This document shows positions 62,641-64,000 of a stretch of 64,000 nt of DNA, piece by piece. Position 1 is the stretch's first letter, and every line of letters starts with the position of its first letter. Under the pieces are notes generated by a model. That model saw only the letters and a program-made list of their open reading frames with translations. It was not told where the DNA came from and searched no databases. The stretch is taken from the NCBI GenBank assembly GCA_905221605.1, contig CAJNDS010000446.1:167501-231500 (forward strand). The letters run 5' to 3'. Position numbers and translations under genes: made by a program. Source of the DNA: Symbiodinium natans (Eukaryota > Sar > Dinophyceae > Suessiales > Symbiodiniaceae).

Positions 62641-63758
62641 TCCGAAACCCTAAACCCTAAACATCCCTAAACCCTAACCCCTAAACCCCAAACCCTCAGA
62701 TTTTTCCGCCTTGGCTGCTTTTTGAGGTCTTTTTGGGCCAGGGGGCTGCCAATGGCTCTTCTGACCTGGTTTAGGGCTTACCCTAAGGGTCCATGGTTTA
62801 GGGTTTCGGGTTTCGGGTGTAGGGTTTCGGGTGTAGGGTTTACGGTTTCGGGTTTAGGGTTTCATGTACCTAAATCGGGAAATCCTTGTGTCTTAAGCAC
62901 TTCATACACAAGGATTGTGGGGTCCAAGAATATATTGAGGTACATGGGCCCTTGGGGTGAGGATTTCGGGAGTTGGTGCTTGATGCTTAGTGTTTTTCGG
63001 GCTTTCGGATGTAGGGTTTAGGGTTTAGGGTTTGGGGTTTAGGGTGTAGGGTTTAGGGTTTAGGAGTAAAGTCCTCCGGGCTTAGAATTCAGGGATAAGT
63101 GCGTGGGCTTAGTGCGTAGGGCTTCGGGTTCAGAGCTGGGGGTTTAGTGAGTAGTCGTGTTTTGGATATTTTTGGATGGCCTTAGGAGCTGGGCTCAGTG
63201 CTTAGGCTCTAATAAACCCTAAACCCTAAACCCTAAAATTAAGGTTTTTTGTTGCTTTTCACGGTGTTGATTTGAGGGGGTTGGGGGCTTAGTCTTTCGG
63301 AAACGTGTCTTTTGGAACTGTAAGCCCTTAGCCCTAAACCGGCCCCATGTCCTCAAGTGGGGCCGCGGTTAGATTAAGGCATTGGGGCGTGACTTAAACC
63401 CTTAAACCTAAACCCTAAACCCTAAACCCAGAAGCAGCGATATTTTGGATATGTTTGGGTATAAGACGCCTCTGGGAGACATCAGCCAACAGAGCTGATC
63501 CCTACTACCCCATTGAAGGACCCTGTAAGTCCTCACACTGAACCGACCTAAACCCGAAACCCTAGACCCTAGACCCTAGACCCTAGACCCTAAAACCCTA
63601 AAACCCTAAACGTAACACCCGAAATCCCTAAACCTCTAAACCTAGACCCCTTAACCCTAGATCCCCAACTTTGTAGGAGCAGCTTCTTCCAGCACCTTCC
63701 GGACGATCCGAACCCGTTGCCACCAAAGCTCGTCGACTTCAGTACCTTGTCGGGCTAA
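41204..63758 (+). CDS. GSK3/shaggy-like protein kinase, at least 16 exons over 22.5 kb
   Basis: Ser/Thr kinase of the CMGC group, GSK3 family. Exons in order: 41204-41279, 43487-43586, 44604-44656, 45980-46029, 46951-47033, 47547-47570, 48819-48854, 50432-50494, 56410-56437, 57621-57691, 57895-57981, 58388-58441, 58695-58739, 60237-60272, 62154-62224, 63677-63758. Landmarks: GKGTFGKVF loop, VAIK lysine, alpha-C Glu in TREITLL, HRDLKPEN, DFGSAK, GEPSSSYICSR with the activation-loop Tyr, RAPELIFG, GTPT, SSFF near the end. The three residues of the GSK3 primed-phosphate pocket (Arg of TRE, Arg of HRD, Lys of SAK) are all present. GSK3 RYYRAPE is RWWRAPE here. Phase-checked introns begin GC in ten cases and GT in one (58740). 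Stop TAA 63756-63758. Exons between 43587 and 47546 are less certain. The N-terminus upstream of the loop is unresolved; GSK3 is normally cytosolic/nuclear. Confidence 0.9.
41400..42640. other. Telomere-repeat-free island inside kinase intron, coding-like
   Basis: About 1.2 kb almost without TTTAGGG words and with several overlapping open frames: one at 42080-42303 reads LDVDLVLREFLGSLYATQTF, then LLRPAWLLCRV; another at 42301-42489 reads GFALWVVMLMSRQEIFSSEL. Hydrophobic and frame-switching, so either a decayed mobile element or exons with unseen introns. No family recognised. Confidence 0.35.
42697..42981 (+). CDS. Possible zinc-finger exon (C-x4-C-x8-C-x2-H)
   Basis: Open frame with CAWPNCDKQVRHEEYCPRHA: spacing C-x4-C-x8-C-x2-H followed by AG resembles the repeated small zinc finger found in WRKY19-like and many protist proteins (CxxxxCxKxA...GxCxxHG). 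Downstream residues are basic and Gln/Asn rich, with stop TGA 42979-42981. It lies within the kinase intron 41280-43486. No introns or telomeric units within. Confidence 0.45.
   Translation: MLECMTRALAARRYGSSASNCAWPNCDKQVRHEEYCPRHAGQQRGADYTQNAYNKKSARQRRPGRNTQITKHAGAQPCKGKEMNLLERICAGGP
43399..43424. mobile_element. Family 1 right arm only
   Basis: TTGTTAGTATAAGGGGGAACATCCC, a solo terminal arm ~60 bp upstream of the VAIK exon; remnant of a deleted hairpin. Confidence 0.7.
43487..43586 (+). CDS. Kinase exon: VAIK and alpha-C
   Basis: Acceptor GACCAG. It reads VAIKEVAYQSHKTREITLL, then KSITHSCVVSLIDS: catalytic Lys and alpha-C Glu (TRE). Ends T|GCTCAG (GC donor, phase 1); the split Cys codon is completed by GT of the next exon. 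Confidence 0.9.
43680..43710 (+). repeat. (GA)n microsatellite
   Basis: AGAGAGAG run of about 24 bp; a CA run follows at 43863-43875. Confidence 0.9.
44413..44560. mobile_element. Family 7 hairpin containing a TTTAGGG insert
   Basis: Outer parts TTACCAACAACCCC ... GGTTCCCTTGTAAAGTGACC and ATTGCAAGATGGTTACTGGG match the family 7 copies at 6729 and 54265. Between them, at 44490-44530, lie TAGGGTTTCGGGTTTAGGG units absent from the other copies. Confidence 0.6.
44604..44656 (+). CDS. Kinase exon: hinge side of N-lobe
   Basis: GT completes the split Cys codon, then FVEKGEDDAKVLCCL, aligning with the charged loop and beta5 of GSK3 (SGEKKDEVYLNLVL). The 3' boundary is uncertain: a GA donor at ~44654 would fit the phase of the next exon. 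Confidence 0.55.
45027..45145. mobile_element. Hairpin element, family 4, near-complete
   Basis: GCTTGGAGGTTCATGGGAAC to TACCCACGAACCTTCAAGC with internal GTAAGTAGGGTGATAAGTAG; good reference copy. Confidence 0.85.
45480..45930. other. Unique stretch with weak open frame, no function seen
   Basis: Frame 45484-45873 stays open for 129 codons and is Lys/Gln/Thr rich (RITRSKMQHKSKTQKLQTVN), without a known motif. No telomere-like repeat until ~45950. Confidence 0.3.
45980..46029 (+). CDS. Candidate kinase exon: beta5/alpha-D
   Basis: Acceptor GGACAG, then two bases and LEVVESILLSTIGRLC, aligning with LDYVPETVYRVxRHY of GSK3. GC donor (TGC|GCGGGC), phase 0. The Tyr-Arg pair of typical GSK3 is not kept, so confidence is moderate. 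Confidence 0.5.
46341..46414 (+). repeat. TTTGGGG variant array
   Basis: About ten units of GGGGTTT; no canonical TTTAGGG inside. Confidence 0.9.
46951..47033 (+). CDS. Candidate kinase exon: alpha-D to alpha-E
   Basis: Acceptor TTTTTCAG. It reads GLCADFVVRQRASTFRYTYW, then GREVNAFE. GREVNAFE leads into LLRALAHL of the next exon as YVKLYMYQ leads into LFRALAYI in GSK3. Donor unclear (GA at TTC|GAGATA or after GAG). Confidence 0.55.
47104..47190. repeat. (TA)n microsatellite
   Basis: TATATATA blocks broken by GTATATCATG. Confidence 0.9.
47547..47570 (+). CDS. Kinase micro-exon, 24 nt (alpha-E)
   Basis: Acceptor TTTTCAG, then LLRALAHL, ending TTG|GCGGCC (GC donor). The joined product LAHLDGMQIVHRD has exactly the spacing of LAYIHSFGICHRD in GSK3, which fixes both boundaries. 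Confidence 0.75.
47613..47672. mobile_element. Family 4 left half
   Basis: GCTTGGGAGGTTCGTGGGTGC then TATATGTGGGATTACAAGTAG; the right half is missing and a family 5 copy abuts it. Confidence 0.6.
47673..47795. mobile_element. Hairpin element, family 5 (CCTTGGGGACNAAATGANCC ends)
   Basis: CCTTCCTTCTGACGAAACGA to TTCATTTCGTCCCTAAGG with internal AACCCTAAAATTGGGGTCAT and TATAGTTCCTATGAAGGCAT. Copies: 51415-51515, 54848-54986, 59243-59346. Confidence 0.75.
47890..48012 (+). repeat. TTTAGGG array
   Basis: About 17 perfect units in the kinase intron. Confidence 0.95.
48286..48412. mobile_element. Hairpin with CATATGAAGTAG ends
   Basis: Terminal inverted repeat CATATGAAGTAG / CTACTTCATATG around direct repeats TTGGTGAGTGTA. 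Single copy; related to no other family here. Confidence 0.6.
48600..49012. repeat. CCCTAAA then TTTAGGG arrays around a kinase exon
   Basis: CCCTAAA at 48600-48782 (with CCCTAAG units) and TTTAGGG at 48888-49012 bracket the HRDLKP exon. Confidence 0.9.
48819..48854 (+). CDS. Kinase exon: catalytic loop
   Basis: Acceptor GCGAAG, then DGMQIVHRDLKP in exactly 12 codons, ending CCT|GCTGCT (GC donor). Catalytic Asp is in HRD. Confidence 0.9.
49020..50361. other. Kinase intron, repeats and unique sequence
   Basis: Holds degenerate TTTAGGG (49115-49250), poly-G rich sequence (49270-49500), a unique segment 49840-50060 with an open minus frame of no known family, and CCCCTAAA/CCCAAAA variants (50095-50360). 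No kinase exon is needed here: 48854 joins directly to 50432. Confidence 0.5.
50432..50494 (+). CDS. Kinase exon: ENILF to DFGSAK
   Basis: Acceptor CTCAAG at the edge of a CCCTAAA array. It reads ENILFEPSSRAIRVADFGSA + K, 21 codons, ending AAG|GCTCGG (GC donor). Contains the metal-binding DFG and the GSK3-specific SAK lysine. Confidence 0.95.
51160..51411 (+). CDS. F-box gene exon 1
   Basis: 84 codons from ATG: MPMPTHFEVTKTLLEAQMEA ..., helical, ending in a Lys/Arg cluster (KKVAKRSSAIKKRK). GC donor AAA|GCACCT lies within the left copy of an 8-bp target duplication. Confidence 0.75.
51160..55396 (+). CDS. Probable F-box protein gene, 12 exons, nested in kinase intron
   Basis: Own ATG (CCGCCATGCC, 51160) and stop TAA 55394-55396. 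Exons: 51160-51411, 51516-51704, 51949-52055, 52393-52465, 52878-52935, 53059-53104, 53481-53533, 54011-54085, 54469-54586, 54697-54847, 54987-55055, 55256-55396. The N-terminus is helical then strongly basic (RGKRRRPSRSRE, PKRRRKEAF), a likely nuclear signal. Next comes an F-box-like pattern ILSFWDP ... VSSKLRAAAASRAL ... WNPLVLE, then segments such as LLKGFGQVQELVVHNI that suggest leucine-rich repeats. F-box proteins are substrate adaptors of SCF ubiquitin ligases (family knowledge). Donors: GC after exons 1, 2 and 8, GA after 9 and 10, GT after 5 and 11. The joints 2-3, 3-4 and 6-7 are not phase-resolved. Gene existence is well supported; the F-box name is moderate. Confidence 0.7.
51412..51515 (+). 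mobile_element. Introner (family 5) forming a whole intron, 8-bp duplication
   Basis: The element 51415-51515 has ends CCTTGGGGAC / GTCCCCAAGG and is flanked by GCAAAGCA on both sides (51407-51414 and 51516-51523). The intron 51412-51515 is essentially the element: GC donor from the left duplication, AG acceptor from the element's own end. Confidence 0.85.
51516..51704 (+). CDS. F-box gene exon 2
   Basis: 63 codons: basic Ser/Arg-rich (GKRRRPSRSRETEAS) then VVPFGPFGEGLTTIILSFWD + PESG, the first helix of an F-box. Possible GC donor GGG|GCCCTT; a GC donor at 51661 is an alternative. Confidence 0.65.
51780..51933 (+). repeat. 34-bp minisatellite in F-box gene intron
   Basis: About 4.5 units of GTTTATTCCTAGGTTACTCC + TGGGTCTTACCCCT, nearly identical. 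Confidence 0.9.
51949..52055 (+). CDS. F-box gene exon 3
   Basis: Reads FVDVSSKLRAAAASRALHQA, then LTTPVAWNPLVLETW, which fits the second half of an F-box (VSxxLRAL ... W..LVLE). The 3' end is set at the last sensible codon before a G run. Confidence 0.6.
52206..52375 (-). repeat. CCCTAAA array
   Basis: About 24 units, two CCCTTTAAA slips near the right end. A TTTAGGG array of opposite orientation follows exon 4 (52497-52622). Confidence 0.95.
52393..52465 (+). CDS. F-box gene exon 4
   Basis: Acceptor TTCAG. It reads KSAKERDHVTRLLPLLLEPW, then QPR. Between opposite telomeric arrays. Confidence 0.6.
52679..52865 (+). repeat. Two telomeric inserts flanked by duplicated unique sequence
   Basis: A 27-bp word (52679-52705 and 52757-52783, 24/27 identical) flanks a CCCTAAA insert at 52707-52755. 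A 21-bp word AAAGGTACATATTGAGTGCC + A (52777-52797 and 52845-52865, identical) flanks a second insert at 52798-52844. The second duplication overlaps the right copy of the first, so the events were successive. Confidence 0.9.
52878..52935 (+). CDS. F-box gene exon 5, GT donor
   Basis: Reads RNPTLQQLWDASLPAAWEE, ending GAG|GTCCCC. Phase 0 to the next exon. Confidence 0.65.
53059..53104 (+). CDS. F-box gene exon 6
   Basis: Acceptor TAAAG within a CCCTAAA array (CCCTAAAG|GTG). It reads VSRVEMWLPDPDMNL. The 3' limit is uncertain by a few bases. Confidence 0.6.
53116..53207. mobile_element. Hairpin element, family 3
   Basis: AGGGGTCGGAATAATTACTA to CTTATTCAGGCCCCT, about 90 bp, directly after exon 6. 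Confidence 0.75.
53304..53477. mobile_element. Family 1 hairpin split by TTTAGGG array
   Basis: Left arm GGGACATTCCCCCTTTTTCC + TGACAGTCCTTAATAG, then TTTAGGG units 53343-53409, then AATCCCTATTCAGGACTGTT and AGTACAAGGGGGGAACATCC. Both arms are intact; the telomeric DNA lies at the hairpin loop. Confidence 0.9.
53481..53533 (+). CDS. F-box gene exon 7, GC donor
   Basis: Starts 3 bp after the family 1 element. It reads NGLPRLLRNPLEQQSDT, ending A|GCGACT (GC donor); the split codon gives Ser with the next exon. Confidence 0.6.
53547..54002. mobile_element. Family 2 hairpin split by a 340-bp CCCCTAAA/CCCTAAA array
   Basis: Left arm GGTTAGGAGGAAATGAGGGC and inner arms to ATAGGGTACCTCATTCCCC are present, and the terminal CCCTACGAACC is at 53992-54002. 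Between them lies 53654-53990: about 20 CCCCTAAA 8-mers, then canonical CCCTAAA. In intact copies these two parts are contiguous. Confidence 0.85.
54011..54085 (+). CDS. F-box gene exon 8, GC donor
   Basis: Reads EDEDAEPLPRLGYAFTNPMG, then LLHY, ending G|GCTGGG (GC donor). Confidence 0.65.
54265..54375. mobile_element. Hairpin element, family 7
   Basis: GGCCCAGTGGTACCTTTTAC to AGTACACGGTTGGGCC with central TTTCCCTTGCAAATGAACAA. Confidence 0.6.
54469..54586 (+). CDS. F-box gene exon 9, GA donor
   Basis: Acceptor TCTCTCAG. It reads WHPRDCRRLLKGFGQVQELV, then VHNINSFWVTHSFPNFRC, ending CAG|GAACTT (GA donor). LLKGFGQVQELVVHNI resembles a leucine-rich repeat strand. Confidence 0.75.
54587..54696 (+). 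mobile_element. Introner (family 1) forming a whole intron, 8-bp duplication, GA-AG
   Basis: The element 54591-54692 has ends TTGGGATG / CATCCCAA and lies between two copies of GCAGGAAC (54583-54590, 54693-54700). Splicing CAG|GA...CAG|GA removes exactly one duplication copy plus the element and restores the reading frame (Cys-Arg-Asn-Leu). Direct evidence of intron birth by insertion. Confidence 0.9.
54697..54847 (+). CDS. F-box gene exon 10, GA donor
   Basis: Reads NLSTFGYVSVKSVHNTYELH ... VVAGINVMRARAISEDP, 50 codons, ending CCA|GAACCT (GA donor, phase 0). Confidence 0.8.
54848..54986 (+). mobile_element. Introner (family 5) with internal CCCTAAA insert, GA-AG intron
   Basis: Ends CCTTGCTGACCAGATGAACC and GGTTCATATTTGGTCCACAAG are family 5 termini. 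CCCTAAA units (54922-54964) lie inside. The intron boundaries coincide with the element. Confidence 0.8.
54987..55055 (+). CDS. F-box gene exon 11, GT donor
   Basis: Reads EDGKTTLHRHEALFLLESAT, then ACK, 23 codons, phase 0 both sides. Confidence 0.8.
55056..55255 (+). mobile_element. Introner (family 6) with internal TTTAGGG array, GT-AG intron
   Basis: GTGGGGGTGTACGAAAATAA at the left and AATTTCGGAAGTCCCCAG at the right match the intact copy at 38954. TTTAGGG units 55088-55193 interrupt it. The intron equals the element. Confidence 0.85.
55256..55396 (+). CDS. F-box gene last exon with stop
   Basis: Acceptor CCCCAG. It reads VEKDIHFSNEPYVQITAHKI ... FPQSFVGPESVP and stops at TAA 55394. 46 codons, clear coding bias. 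Confidence 0.85.
   Translation, partial: VEKDIHFSNEPYVQITAHKIRKEYKPLLKVLMERFPQSFVGPESVP
55397..56409. other. F-box gene 3' flank and rest of kinase intron
   Basis: CCCTAAA array 55608-55695, TTTAGGG 55816-55855, a family 1 hairpin, and mixed CCCTAAA/CCCCAAA 56030-56345. No exon. Confidence 0.6.
55866..55963. mobile_element. Hairpin element, family 1, intact
   Basis: GGGATGCTCCCCCTTATACT ... GGTATAAGGGGGAGCATCCC, about 98 bp; compensatory changes in both arms (GCTCCC / GGGAGC) keep the stem paired. Confidence 0.85.
56410..56437 (+). CDS. Kinase micro-exon, 28 nt (activation loop)
   Basis: Acceptor AGCCAG. It reads QVLDGEPSS plus one base, ending A|GCTTCC (GC donor). Joined to DFGSAK upstream and YICSR downstream it gives the exact GSK3 spacing, which locates both ends. 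Confidence 0.8.
57621..57691 (+). CDS. Kinase exon: YICSRWWRAPE
   Basis: Acceptor CCTTCAG. It reads YICSRWWRAPELIFGASRYG, then TSV, ending GTG|GCGCCT (GC donor). Activation-loop Tyr and APE motif present; the usual YY is WW. Confidence 0.95.
57895..57981 (+). CDS. Kinase exon: alpha-F
   Basis: Acceptor CCCCAG. It reads DWWSCGCITAEMMLGRPLFT, then GESSWGQMY, 29 codons, ending TAC|GCCGCT (GC donor). Matches DVWSAGCVLAELLLGQPIF of GSK3. Confidence 0.95.
58388..58441 (+). CDS. Kinase exon: GTPT (CMGC insert start)
   Basis: Acceptor GCCCCAG. It reads EIVRALGTPTLEEVTAMQ, 18 codons, ending CAG|GCAGGT (GC donor). Confidence 0.95.
58471..58571. mobile_element. Hairpin element, family 3
   Basis: TAGGGGCCTAGATAAATTAG to TAGTAATTATTCCGACCCCTA, in the intron right after the GTPT exon. 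Confidence 0.8.
58695..58739 (+). CDS. Kinase exon: after GTPT, GT donor
   Basis: Acceptor CACAG. It reads NNLDFGNLDPLPSIR, corresponding to MNPNYTEFKFPQIK; ends AGG|GTACCG, the only phase-checked GT donor of the kinase. Confidence 0.7.
59156..59237 (+). repeat. GGTTAGAAG minisatellite
   Basis: GGTTAGAAGGGTTAGGAGGG-type units of 9-11 bp, about eight copies, degenerate. Confidence 0.75.
59243..59346. mobile_element. Hairpin element, family 5, intact
   Basis: CCTTGGGGACGAAATGACCC to GGGCTCATTTGGTCCCCAA with internal ATACCTTTATAGGAATTATA; reference copy without telomeric insert. Confidence 0.85.
59347..60236. other. Kinase intron, mixed repeats
   Basis: TTTAGGG (59425-59450), CCCCAAA/CCCTAAA (59680-59850) and a GC-rich island at 59872-59955 (GDGRLAGHFAKLAELERPAS in one frame) that is not required by the kinase alignment; G-rich tract 59955-60000. 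Confidence 0.45.
60237..60272 (+). CDS. Kinase exon, 36 nt
   Basis: Acceptor TTGGAG. It reads WEKVVGATTRSQ, ending CAG|GCATGC (GC donor). Corresponds to WTKVFRPRTPPE; joined to the next exon the segment has exactly the family length. Confidence 0.75.
60317..60374. mobile_element. Family 1 hairpin with internal deletion
   Basis: ATGTTCCCCCTTATACTAAC, AGTCCTAACAGTCCTTAATA and GGGGAACAT: most of the right arm is lost and the central AACAGTCCT is duplicated. Confidence 0.7.
60860..61165 (-). repeat. ~79-bp tandem repeat built from telomere-like words
   Basis: About four units containing CCCTAGAACCCTATAACTCT, AAGCCCTATAACCCTAAGAC, ATCCTTAAACCCACTAAAAT, CACTCATACCCCAACG. The second and third are nearly identical. 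Confidence 0.85.
61260..61500 (+). repeat. ~77-bp tandem repeat built from TTTAGGG-like words
   Basis: Three units with GGGTTTGCTTATAGGGTTTA, GGGTTTTGGGGTTTAGGCTT and TAGGGGTTCAGGGTTTCAGG. Opposite orientation to the neighbouring 79-bp array. Confidence 0.85.
62154..62224 (+). CDS. Kinase exon: alpha-H region
   Basis: Acceptor TTGAAG. It reads ALELPASLLNFDPAGRLHPA, then IAM plus two bases; ends AG|GCCGGA (GC donor). Matches the SRLLEYTPTARLTPLEA segment, with the CMGC Arg of the ARL motif kept (GRL). Confidence 0.9.
62600..62640. repeat. Poly-C tract (~40 C)
   Basis: Longest homopolymer of the window; preceded by a direct duplication of AAAATCAGCATCCCAAC (62559, 62594). Confidence 0.9.
62650..63676. 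other. Last kinase intron
   Basis: TTTAGGG/TTTCGGG mixture (62795-62870), an inverted repeat ACACAAGGATT around 62880-62920, TTTAGGG (63010-63065) and CCCTAGA variants (63560-63650). No additional exon needed. Confidence 0.5.
63677..63758 (+). CDS. Kinase last exon with stop
   Basis: Acceptor TTGTAG. One base completes an Arg codon, then SSFFQHLPDDPNPLPPKLVD, FSTLSG and TAA at 63756. Corresponds to HSFFDELRDPNVKLPNG...FN of GSK3. The protein ends soon after the kinase domain, shorter than animal GSK3. Confidence 0.85.
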
Positions 63759-63946
63759 AGTTTGGGGTTTAGGGTTTAGGGTTTAGGGTGTCGGGTTTAG
63801 GGTTTTTGGTTGCAGGAATTGAAGTAAAGGAACAAAGCTAGCTTATGGGGCTTTCTAGGGCCCATCGGGTTCGTAGGGCTTTTTTTTTGTAGGATATCAG
63901 GGTTGAAATGGCTTACAGGGTCTGCGTCCGGAACCTACACCCCTGA

Positions 63947-64000
63947 GTTTAGGGTTTAGGGTTTAGGATTTAGGGTTTAGGGTTTAGGGTTTAGGGTTTA
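63947..64000 (+). repeat. TTTAGGG array running off the window
   Basis: At least seven units, continuing past the end; one TTTAGGA. Confidence 0.9.

Noticed and set aside
63947-64000. True chromosome end
   Set aside because: TTTAGGG tracts occur throughout on both strands with genes between them; nothing marks this one as terminal.
1-64000. Bacterial operons, tRNA, rRNA, CRISPR
   Set aside because: No Shine-Dalgarno-led gene series, no tRNA cloverleaf or rRNA core sequence was recognised; short direct repeats are telomeric, not CRISPR-like spacers.
1-64000. Dinoflagellate spliced-leader relics upstream of genes
   Set aside because: I looked for the conserved TTTTGGCTCAAG end near gene starts and saw no match; GGGGCTCAAGGGG at ~24211 is only a partial chance likeness.

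Overview
This window looks like nuclear DNA of a dinoflagellate or a close alveolate relative (inference). The grounds are: Arabidopsis-type TTTAGGG/CCCTAAA repeats scattered on both strands from end to end; protein-coding information cut into very short exons (24-250 nt) separated by introns full of those repeats; splice donors that are mostly GC, sometimes GA, and only rarely GT, with normal AG acceptors; many ~100 bp hairpin elements of introner/MITE type; and a LINE reverse transcriptase with an HADD active site. It is not bacterial, and most long open frames are artefacts of telomere-like repeats. I found no rRNA, tRNA, CRISPR array or dinoflagellate spliced-leader sequence.

Layout. 1-1410: 3' part of a LINE-type reverse transcriptase ORF, ending beside telomere-like repeats. 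About 1.7-10.5 kb: a plus-strand pentatricopeptide repeat (PPR) gene read as many short exons; four consecutive exons (5747-7111) join in phase. About 13-27.6 kb: a run of short plus-strand coding exons of unidentified function. 27.95-32.7 kb: an AT-rich, low-complexity island (16-bp minisatellite, TATG/TA microsatellites, an array of perfect hairpins, ~125 bp tandem repeats) with almost no telomeric repeat and no recognisable gene; it separates two exon-rich domains. 33.6-39.9 kb: more short exons, unassigned. 41.2-63.76 kb: a GSK3/shaggy-like CMGC protein kinase in at least 16 exons with a stop codon at 63756. 51.16-55.40 kb: a complete second gene of 12 exons with its own ATG and stop, probably an F-box protein, lying on the same strand inside the 5.9 kb kinase intron between the DFGSAK exon and the GEPSS exon.

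The kinase could be checked residue by residue against the known family pattern. Ten phase-checked kinase introns start with GC and one with GT. The F-box gene mixes GC, GA and GT donors, and two of its introns are hairpin elements flanked by 8-bp target-site duplications, one of which directly supplies both splice sites. At least five hairpin elements have a telomeric array inserted inside them, and at 52679-52865 two telomeric inserts are flanked by duplications of unique sequence. Together these suggest a genome in which introns are founded by transposon-like introners and then enlarged by capture or expansion of telomeric DNA.
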